A DNA stretch of 6,120 bases, from the NCBI GenBank assembly GCA_003224075.1, contig QHYF01000183.1, forward strand, positions 2,774 through 8,893. The letters are read 5' to 3'. Origin of the DNA: Acidobacteriota bacterium (GTDB lineage: Bacteria; Acidobacteriota; Terriglobia; Acidiferrales; UBA7541). Below are positions 1 to 4,273 of this stretch, piece after piece; within the stretch, counting starts at the first letter, position 1, and each line of letters begins with the position of its first letter. A program made the position numbers and the translations under genes. The notes below the pieces were generated by a model that saw only the letters and a program-made list of their open reading frames with translations, was not told the origin of the DNA and ran no database searches.

Positions 1-242
1 AGCAATGGCTGGCGGGGACGCAACTGGACCAGCGAGTTTCCTTGGAAGATTATTCGGTTTCGAATCGCGGACTTCGGTCGGGGCTAGTTGGGACGCCGGA
101 ACAGGTTGCGGAACGGATCACGCAATTCGAAGCCGCGGGCGTTGATCTTGTGCTGCTGCAATTCAGCCCGCAACTCGAGGAAATGGAGCGCTTTGCGCAG
201 GTGATTATTCACCGGGATTCGTCAGTGGAGGCATCGGCCTAG
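1..242 (+). CDS. 3' end of a luciferase-like flavin-dependent monooxygenase (SfnG/SsuD-like), possibly frameshifted
   Basis: This is the C-terminal part of a bacterial luciferase-like (LLM) oxidoreductase, the family of FMNH2-dependent monooxygenases that includes alkanesulfonate (SsuD) and dimethyl-sulfone (SfnG) monooxygenases. From about position 42 the frame reads LEDYSVSNRG, then GLVGTPEQVAERI, then AGVDLVLLQFSP and EEMERFAQ. The GTPEQ-AERI block followed by a GVDL strand is the usual last helix-strand-helix of this TIM-barrel family. The stop is TAG at 240-242. The beginning lies outside the window. Positions 1-36 in frame 1 read SNGWRGRNWTSE, which fits the family better than the frame-3 reading QWLAGTQLDQRVS, and frame 1 stops at 85-87. 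The gene may therefore carry a 1-nt deletion near 34-40. The substrate cannot be told from this fragment; a role in sulfone or sulfonate sulfur scavenging is only suggested by family resemblance. No clear terminator follows. Confidence 0.75.
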   Translation, partial: QWLAGTQLDQRVSLEDYSVSNRGLRSGLVGTPEQVAERITQFEAAGVDLVLLQFSPQLEEMERFAQVIIHRDSSVEASA

Positions 243-308
243 CGCGGGAATGGGGGTCTGGGGCGCAGTCAGAAAAACGGAAGAAATCACACCGCGGCTC
301 AAATCCGC

Positions 309-337
309 TAGGCATTTTCTTAAGTTTTCCCTATAAT
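309..337 (+). promoter_or_regulatory. sigma70-type promoter of rplS
   Basis: A perfect -10 box TATAAT lies at 332-337. A 4-of-6 -35 box, TAGGCA, lies at 309-314 with the optimal 17-nt spacer, which is T-rich. The predicted transcript starts near 342-346 and gives a leader of about 50 nt before the rplS ATG. This indicates that L19 is transcribed independently of the upstream monooxygenase. It is a prediction from motifs only. Confidence 0.7.
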
Positions 338-383
338 TAGAGTTTGCCTTTGAAGAGTTGGCCCCGCCAGAAGTGGGTCTAAA

Positions 384-387
384 AGGA
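384..387 (+). promoter_or_regulatory. ribosome binding site of rplS
   Basis: AGGA at 384-387 lies 9 nt before the ATG at 397. It selects this ATG over the in-frame TTG at 358, which has no comparable site and would add 13 residues that do not resemble L19. A second AGGA at 391-394 is too close to the ATG to serve. Confidence 0.65.
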
Positions 388-396
388 CACAGGAAC

Positions 397-801
397 ATGA
401 ATCCGGCGATTCGTAAGTTACATGAAGCGCAGCTGCGCAAAGACCTCCCCGAGTTCCGACCGGGCGATACCGTGCGCGTCAACGTCCGCCTGCAAGAAGG
501 CGAAGGCGAGAAGGTGAAGGAGCGCCTCCAGGCGTTCGAAGGCGTGGTGATCTCCAAAAAGGGCCGGGCGTCCAGTGCAACCTTTACGGTGCGCCGGGTC
601 AGTTTTGGCGTCGGCATCGAACGCATTTTCCCTCTGCACTCTCCGACAATCAGCTCGATTGAAGTCGTTGGCAAGGGCAAAGTTCGCCGCGCGCGGCTGT
701 ATTACCTGCGCGATCTGAAGGGCAAAGCCGCGCGCATCAAGCGCGCGAGCCGCGAGGAAGTGGCTGCGGCGGCGACCGCAGGCACCGAAAACAACGGATA
801 A
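397..801 (+). CDS. rplS: 50S ribosomal protein L19
   Basis: L19 is a component of the large ribosomal subunit, located near the 30S-50S interface, where it contributes to an intersubunit bridge. The 134-residue product shows the family's conserved blocks in order: FRPGDTVRVNVRL (residues 20-32), the AFEGVVIS strand (46-53), FTVRRVSFGVGIERIFPLHS (63-82), and the signature VGKGKVRRARLYYLRDL (91-107). ATG 397 is chosen because it carries the Shine-Dalgarno site and gives the family-typical N-terminus MNPAIRKLHEAQLR. The body ends near residue 117, close to the usual length of about 115. It is followed by an Ala/Glu-rich tail (REEVAAAATAGTENNG), a modest extension seen variably in the family. The gene has its own promoter upstream and a hairpin terminator 33 nt after the stop, so it appears monocistronic. 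It is not preceded by trmD, its frequent neighbour in other bacteria. Confidence 0.97.
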   Translation: MNPAIRKLHEAQLRKDLPEFRPGDTVRVNVRLQEGEGEKVKERLQAFEGVVISKKGRASSATFTVRRVSFGVGIERIFPLHSPTISSIEVVGKGKVRRARLYYLRDLKGKAARIKRASREEVAAAATAGTENNG

Positions 802-833
802 GCACCACGTCTCGATAACCTCAGAGATTCGCG

Positions 834-865
834 GAAGCGGCTCCGGGAAACCGGGCCTTCTTTTT
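834..865 (+). terminator. Rho-independent terminator of rplS
   Basis: An interrupted GC-rich stem runs from GAAG at 834-837 to CTTC at 857-860. It is closed by CCGG/CCGG (843-846 with 851-854) around a GAAA tetraloop (847-850), with a bulged T842 and a bulged CG in the 5' arm. Five Ts follow at 861-865. About ten pairs, a stable GNRA-type loop and a T-tract make it a convincing intrinsic terminator just downstream of the rplS stop. Confidence 0.8.
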
Positions 866-953
866 CCAGTCCTGGGCAAAGAGTATCGGCATACACTGAT
901 GTTTGCAGGGCTTGAAGTTGAGGCTCTTTCTGGCAAGGCCGGAATCTTCGATC

Positions 954-1004
954 GCCCATCCTCATTCTTATCCTTCGCTTCGCGCAGCAGAAAGTCGGAT
1001 GGGC
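954..1004. repeat. 8-bp inverted repeat between the convergent ends of rplS and the S9 peptidase
   Basis: GCCCATCC at 954-961 is the exact inverse complement of GGATGGGC at 997-1004, with 35 nt between. The interval contains a weaker inner pairing (CCTT at 972-975 with AAAG at 991-994). No T-tract follows on the minus strand, so it is not a standard terminator for the peptidase gene. It could be a 3' mRNA structure or one copy of a dispersed intergenic element; neither can be settled from one window. Confidence 0.4.
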
Positions 1005-1040
1005 CCAGGTGAGAATTAACGGGAGTTTTAGAGGCAGCCG

Positions 1041-3107
1041 CTAGGGCTGGACGTTGGTGACACCCTCAGCGCCCGGCTTCGGGAAGTGCTTTTCGTACCA
1101 GGCAATGCAACGGTCCGTAGAGTCAGTCACATGGCCGGTTTCGGAGAGACCGTGACCTTCACGGGGGTAGCGCACGAAGACGGCCTCGGTTCCCACGTCT
1201 TTGAGGGCGATGAAGAATTGTTCAGCTTCCGCAATCGGCACGTCGTTGTCATTTTCGCCGTGCATGAGCATCGTGGGCGTGTGCGCGGCGGCAACATGCT
1301 TTAATGCGGAGCGTTCCCAAGCAACATCCATCAAGTTGCCCTGGTGCAGGAACTGGCCGAACTCCATTTCTTCATACTGGTTGTAATAGGTCATGTAGTT
1401 GTAGCTGACGAGGTTGGCGATGCCAGCGATGGGGACAGCGGCCTTGAACTCATTGGTCTGTGTGATAAGCCAATCCGTAAGCTGGCCGCCGTAGCTCACG
1501 CCCTCGATACCCATCCGCTCGCGGTCAATCCACAGATAGCGGCGCACCGCCGCGCTCACGCCGTACAGGACATCCTGGCCTTCGTTTCCGTCCTGATCGC
1601 CAAAGACGGCGTCGGCGAATTTCTGTCCATATCCGCTCGAACCGCGATAGTTGACGTTCAGCGTGGCCCAGCCACGCGCCGCGTAGACCTGATTCTTGAA
1701 ATTGAATGACGGACCATTCTGGCCGTGGGGCCCGCCGTGAATGTTCACGATGAGCGGATGCTTGGATGTGGCGGTCATGCCCAAGGGTTTGGTGAGAAAG
1801 GCCTCGACTTCGAACTTGTTGTCGTTGCTGACGAAGGTGAATGACTCGACTTCCGCGATCTGCTTTCCACTGAGTAGTTGCGCATTCAGATCGGTAAGCT
1901 TGCGCGGCGCGGCGTTACCGGCTTTGAGGTACAGCTCAGACATGTCTCGGGGCGACGCGAAGCCAAAGGCCAGCGTGCCGTCTTTACCCACGGACCAGCC
2001 GGCCACCGTCCCGACATCTTTCACGACGTATTCGGGCTTGCCACCTGAAATCGGCAGGCGCACGAGGTGAATGCTGCCGCGTTCCTGGACGGAGAAATAT
2101 ACCGCACTGCCATCCGGCGACCATTGGGGAGCACCTTGGCGATCGTCAAGAAACGCGCCGATTTCACGGCGGTCGCTGCCGTCGGAGTTCATGAGCCAGA
2201 CGTGCGTGTCCTCCATGGTGGTTTCGCGGTCGGTGAGCCCGCGCCGCGTGCCGCGATAGATGATGCGCTTGCCGTCTGGCGACCACAACGGGTCGTACTC
2301 GTTAGACTCCGTGGCCGTCAAGCGGCGAATGCCGTTGTCGGCAACGCGCAGCGCGAAAATATCGTAATTGAAAAACTCGTCTTGATTGGGCTCGCGATTT
2401 GAAACAAAGAGAAGCTCTTTGCCGTCGGGCGACCAGTCGATGGAATGCTCGTCGGTGTTGCCCTGGGTGAGTTGGCGGATTTGCTTCGAGCTCACGTCCA
2501 CGACAAAAATGTGCAGGCGCTGATTGTCGTTGAAGCGCGTCATCCCTTCGCCGGCGTCCGGCTTATAAAGATACCGAGTGATTACCATGGGGTCGCCGCT
2601 GGCTTCGACGGCTTCCGCGCCGGGAGTGGAAGAGATGAAAGCGAGTTCCTTGTCATCGGGAGACCAGGTCACATCCTTGCCCGTGCCGGGAAGGGGGCTG
2701 TTGGTGTCATGCAGCGGAGCAAGAAACGTGATGTCAGAGCCGTCCGGCCGGGACATGAACAGACCGTGCTTGTCCCCTTGGCTTCCCTGGAAAGCCAGCC
2801 ACTTGCCGTCGGGAGACCACAGCGGGCCGCCGCCAGAATCTTTTTCGCCGCCCACGCGAATGGATTTCTGCGTCGCGAGATCCATGATCCAGAGCTGACC
2901 GTAGGGGCGGCCCGGCCGGTCGCGCATCACGACGGTGTAGGCGACCCGATGAGCGTCGGGCGAGACAGCGACGCTGCCGACGTTTCGCAAGCGCGAAAGG
3001 TCGCTGCTGACGAGACCCTGTGCTGTGCCAGTCGGAGCGACCACGGATAGAATTAGCGCGCAACCTGCAAGCTGGATTCGATTCGCTGCTCGGGATTGTG
3101 TATACAT
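1041..3107 (-). CDS. secreted S9-family (prolyl oligopeptidase-type) serine peptidase
   Basis: The 688-residue product is an exported alpha/beta-hydrolase peptidase of the prolyl oligopeptidase/acylaminoacyl-peptidase type, expected to cleave short peptides in the periplasm or outside the cell. Residues 1-29 look like a Sec signal peptide: basic MYTQSRAANR, a hydrophobic stretch, and likely cleavage after GTA (27-29). Residues about 40-400 form a TolB/PD40-like beta-propeller with SPD motifs at 49, 98, 149, 226, 276 and 330, four of them as WSPDG. The catalytic domain (about 430-675) has HGGPHG (458-462 region), the nucleophile elbow GVSYGG with Ser538, HGENDNDVP with likely Asp620, and REGHG with His652. 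All expected catalytic residues are present and the length is normal. The start is fixed by a strong Shine-Dalgarno site 8 nt upstream. The gene is convergent with rplS and divergent from rnhB. The exact specificity (dipeptidyl-, acylaminoacyl- or oligopeptidase) is not determinable here. Confidence 0.95.
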   Translation of the reverse strand: MYTQSRAANRIQLAGCALILSVVAPTGTAQGLVSSDLSRLRNVGSVAVSPDAHRVAYTVVMRDRPGRPYGQLWIMDLATQKSIRVGGEKDSGGGPLWSPDGKWLAFQGSQGDKHGLFMSRPDGSDITFLAPLHDTNSPLPGTGKDVTWSPDDKELAFISSTPGAEAVEASGDPMVITRYLYKPDAGEGMTRFNDNQRLHIFVVDVSSKQIRQLTQGNTDEHSIDWSPDGKELLFVSNREPNQDEFFNYDIFALRVADNGIRRLTATESNEYDPLWSPDGKRIIYRGTRRGLTDRETTMEDTHVWLMNSDGSDRREIGAFLDDRQGAPQWSPDGSAVYFSVQERGSIHLVRLPISGGKPEYVVKDVGTVAGWSVGKDGTLAFGFASPRDMSELYLKAGNAAPRKLTDLNAQLLSGKQIAEVESFTFVSNDNKFEVEAFLTKPLGMTATSKHPLIVNIHGGPHGQNGPSFNFKNQVYAARGWATLNVNYRGSSGYGQKFADAVFGDQDGNEGQDVLYGVSAAVRRYLWIDRERMGIEGVSYGGQLTDWLITQTNEFKAAVPIAGIANLVSYNYMTYYNQYEEMEFGQFLHQGNLMDVAWERSALKHVAAAHTPTMLMHGENDNDVPIAEAEQFFIALKDVGTEAVFVRYPREGHGLSETGHVTDSTDRCIAWYEKHFPKPGAEGVTNVQP

Positions 3108-3115
3108 GCGGTGGG

Positions 3116-3122
3116 TCTCCTT
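3116..3122 (-). promoter_or_regulatory. ribosome binding site of the S9 peptidase
   Basis: Read on the minus strand this is AAGGAGA, a near-consensus Shine-Dalgarno sequence, placed 8 nt before the ATG at 3107-3105. It settles the start codon and keeps the signal peptide in the product. Confidence 0.8.
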
Positions 3123-3173
3123 CGGGAGAAAAGAGTTCGCGAGTCCCGGCAGAAGATTGATTCAGCGCGCGGT

Positions 3174-3202
3174 ATCGTGTCATGCGGGCGCGCCCCGGTC
3201 AA
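3174..3202 (-). promoter_or_regulatory. candidate promoter of the S9 peptidase
   Basis: On the minus strand TTGACC (3202-3197, 5 of 6 to consensus) is followed after 17 nt by CACGAT (3179-3174). The -10 box matches only 3 of 6 but is preceded by TG in the extended -10 position. Transcription would start near 3167 and give a leader of about 60 nt. A perfect 10-bp palindrome lies in the spacer. Motif-based only. Confidence 0.4.
3186..3195. promoter_or_regulatory. 10-bp perfect palindrome in the divergent promoter region
   Basis: GGGCGCGCCC is its own inverse complement and sits between the putative -35 and -10 boxes of the peptidase promoter, where a bound protein would block RNA polymerase. 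Short GC palindromes are common by chance in GC-rich DNA, so operator function is only a possibility. Confidence 0.25.
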
Positions 3203-3233
3203 GGAAATCACTCGGAGAATGCGCGCAACATCA

Positions 3234-3242
3234 TGTTAGAAT
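3234..3242 (+). promoter_or_regulatory. extended -10 promoter of rnhB
   Basis: TGTTAGAAT carries the TGn extension followed by TAGAAT (5 of 6 to TATAAT). No good -35 is seen at the usual distance, which is typical of extended -10 promoters. Transcription would start near 3249, about 30 nt before the rnhB ATG. That start would leave the alternative TTG at 3252 almost no leader. Confidence 0.5.
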
Positions 3243-3253
3243 CGCTGCGAGTT

Positions 3254-3268
3254 GACCGCCAGGCGGTC
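3254..3268 (+). promoter_or_regulatory. palindrome at the predicted 5' end of rnhB mRNA
   Basis: GACCGCC (3254-3260) and GGCGGTC (3262-3268) are exact inverse complements separated by a single A. As RNA they form a 6-bp GC-rich hairpin with a CAG loop, a few nucleotides after the predicted transcription start and 10 nt before the ATG. The only purine-rich candidate ribosome site (AGGCGG, 3261-3266) lies inside the 3' arm. It may be an operator, a 5' stabilising hairpin or a translation modulator. Confidence 0.5.
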
Positions 3269-3278
3269 TGCAAAACTA

Positions 3279-3935
3279 ATGAGCCGACTGTGCTCTTCCC
3301 GTTTCGAGCGAGCGGCGCGCAAACTGGGCTGGACGCGCATCGCGGGCATCGATGAAGCTGGCCGCGGTGCTTTGTTTGGTCCGGTTCTTGCTGCCGCCGT
3401 AATTCTCAACCCCAAGCGGCGGATTGTCGGCCTGGATGATTCGAAAAAACTCGCCCCTGAACGGCGCGCGGAACTTGCCGAACGCATTCGCGAACACGCA
3501 CTTGCGTGGGCAGTCGCCGAGGTGGATGCACAGCGCATTGACGCCTGGAACATTTATCAGGCGTCGCGCCAGGCGATGACGGCAGCGCTCCAACAATTGG
3601 TGATTCCTCCGGATTACTTGCTCATAGACGCCATGCAGCTCGATGTTTTGATCGAGCAGAAGTCCTTGATCAAAGGCGATGCGCGCAGTGTCTCTATCGC
3701 TGCAGCCTCCATCCTGGCGAAAACGCATCGGGACGCTCGCATGGAAGAGTGGGACGGCGTTTATCCGCAATACGGTCTGGCGCGCCACAAAGGATACGCC
3801 ACGCCAGATCACCTGGAAGCGTTACGCCTGCACGGGCCGACGCCGCTGCACCGCCATTCGTTCGCCCCGGTGCGCGACTCCGCGTGCTGGGCCGCCGGAG
3901 CGACGCAAACTTCACTTCCTCTTCTATTTCTATGA
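3279..3935 (+). CDS. rnhB: ribonuclease HII
   Basis: RNase HII is a cytoplasmic Mn/Mg-dependent endonuclease that cuts the RNA strand of RNA-DNA hybrids and starts removal of single ribonucleotides misincorporated into DNA. The 218-residue product has the family blocks in order: RIAGIDEAGRG (20-30) with Asp25 and Glu26 and the GRG motif, GLDDSKKL (51-58), YLLIDAM (113-119) with Asp117, and ARSVSIAAASILAKTHRDA (135-153) with Asp152. These give the complete DEDD metal-binding set. HKGYATPDH (170-178) supplies the conserved Tyr173 region. The length is normal and there is no C-terminal PIP-like extension. ATG 3279 is preferred over the in-frame TTG 3252 because family members start close to this point and a predicted promoter and palindrome occupy the interval. 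The ribosome site is weak. The gene lies downstream of rplS, as in many bacteria, but separated by the opposing S9 peptidase gene. No clear terminator follows. Confidence 0.96.
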   Translation: MSRLCSSRFERAARKLGWTRIAGIDEAGRGALFGPVLAAAVILNPKRRIVGLDDSKKLAPERRAELAERIREHALAWAVAEVDAQRIDAWNIYQASRQAMTAALQQLVIPPDYLLIDAMQLDVLIEQKSLIKGDARSVSIAAASILAKTHRDARMEEWDGVYPQYGLARHKGYATPDHLEALRLHGPTPLHRHSFAPVRDSACWAAGATQTSLPLLFL

Positions 3936-4091
3936 CGGCGAAGGGTTAAGATCACCGGCGATCATGCCCACTGCCCCGTAAAACGCCATCGCATCAGTGC
4001 TTTATCGAGTTTTCGACCCCTGATTGCTTGCTCCGAATTCAGCCAGGCGACCGATCAGATAGCAGTTCATGGATCTTCGCCTGCTCTTTGC

Positions 4092-4146
4092 CTCAGAACT
4101 TGCTTCGCAGAATGGGGATAACTGCCTGCTCACAAGAGGTTCTGGG
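4092..4146. other. possible structured RNA element in the intergenic region
   Basis: CTCAGAAC (4092-4099) can pair with GTTCTGGG (4139-4146) over 8 bp with one G-U. It can be extended inward by TTG (4100-4102) with CAA (4133-4135) across a 3-nt bulge. Inside, GCAG (4107-4110) can pair with CTGC (4122-4125). This nested folding is suggestive, but no known RNA family is recognised and chance pairing is not excluded. Confidence 0.3.
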
Positions 4147-4150
4147 TTCA

Positions 4151-4180
4151 TTGACTTGGCTTTTTCCGGCCTGTTAGCGT
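4151..4180 (+). promoter_or_regulatory. candidate promoter of the TPR gene
   Basis: TTGACT (4151-4156, 5 of 6 to the -35 consensus) is followed after 18 nt by TAGCGT (4175-4180), which keeps the key TA...T positions but is otherwise poor. Transcription would start near 4187 and give a leader of about 85 nt containing the hairpin before the TPR start codon. Confidence 0.35.
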
Positions 4181-4197
4181 AACCAAGTAGCGTTACG
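4175..4197. repeat. overlapping direct and inverted repeat upstream of the TPR gene
   Basis: TAGCGTAAC (4175-4183) recurs as TAGCGTTAC (4188-4196), one mismatch, 13 nt apart. Because the two differ at the centre, CGTAAC (4178-4183) and GTTACG (4192-4197) also form an exact inverted repeat with an 8-nt spacer. It overlaps the candidate -10 box, a usual place for an operator. Chance is not excluded. Confidence 0.35.
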
Positions 4198-4235
4198 AGT
4201 CGTTCCGCTACCGCCGCAAATTGAGGAGAACGTCT

Positions 4236-4263
4236 GGACGGACTCCCAGGGGGAGGTTTGTCC
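4236..4263 (+). promoter_or_regulatory. hairpin containing the Shine-Dalgarno-like tract of the TPR gene
   Basis: The only strong anti-16S match before ATG 4274 is GGAGG at 4252-4256, 17 nt away, well beyond the usual 5-10 nt. Most of this tract is the 3' arm of a stem CTCCC (4243-4247)/GGGAG (4251-4255) with an AGG loop, flanked by GGAC (4236-4239)/GTCC (4260-4263). The tract may be masked in the mRNA, or translation may start without it. Confidence 0.4.
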
Positions 4264-4273
4264 CCGTTCGCGC

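Larger units (their letters stand above)
3936..4273. other. 338-bp intergenic region without a supported gene
   Basis: This stretch between rnhB and the TPR gene is lower in GC than its flanks. I see no tRNA (no T-arm motif), no convincing terminator for rnhB and no credible protein gene. It holds a possible stem structure at 4092-4146, a weak promoter candidate at 4151-4180, an overlapping direct and inverted repeat at 4175-4197, and a hairpin around the purine-rich Shine-Dalgarno-like tract at 4236-4263. Much of it is probably the 3' end of the rnhB transcript and the leader of the TPR gene. Confidence 0.6.

Noticed and set aside
360..379. Possible hairpin GGCCC/GGGTC in the rplS leader as an L19 autoregulatory element
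   Set aside because: Only five pairs including a G-U and a 10-nt loop. No resemblance to a known L19 leader could be seen.
358..396. TTG 358 as an upstream start for L19
   Set aside because: The added residues do not resemble L19, and the Shine-Dalgarno site favours ATG 397.
418..936. 172-residue minus-strand frame opposite rplS
   Set aside because: Antisense shadow of rplS and its terminator, with no family resemblance.
2105..2820. Repeated GTCnGGnGACCA-like DNA motifs at roughly 150-nt intervals
   Set aside because: They encode the WSPDGK blades of the peptidase beta-propeller, so they are protein-level repeats and not a DNA element or CRISPR.
2445..3050. 201-residue open frame on the plus strand inside the S9 peptidase gene
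   Set aside because: It is antisense to a well-supported peptidase with an intact triad and repeat motifs. The composition is that of a GC-rich shadow frame, with no recognisable domain or ribosome site.
3060..3062. Lipobox LAGC (residues 13-16) in the S9 peptidase signal region
   Set aside because: Only about five non-charged residues precede the Cys after Arg10, too short a hydrophobic core for a lipoprotein signal. Cleavage by signal peptidase I after GTA fits better.
3252..3278. TTG 3252 as the start of RNase HII
   Set aside because: It would leave almost no leader after the predicted promoter, and the extra nine residues are not family-like. It is not fully excluded, since the ATG also has a weak ribosome site.
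4069..4182. 37-codon plus-strand frame starting ATG GAT CTT, ending TAA at 4180
   Set aside because: No ribosome binding site and no recognisable sequence; it crosses the possible RNA structure. Length is consistent with chance.
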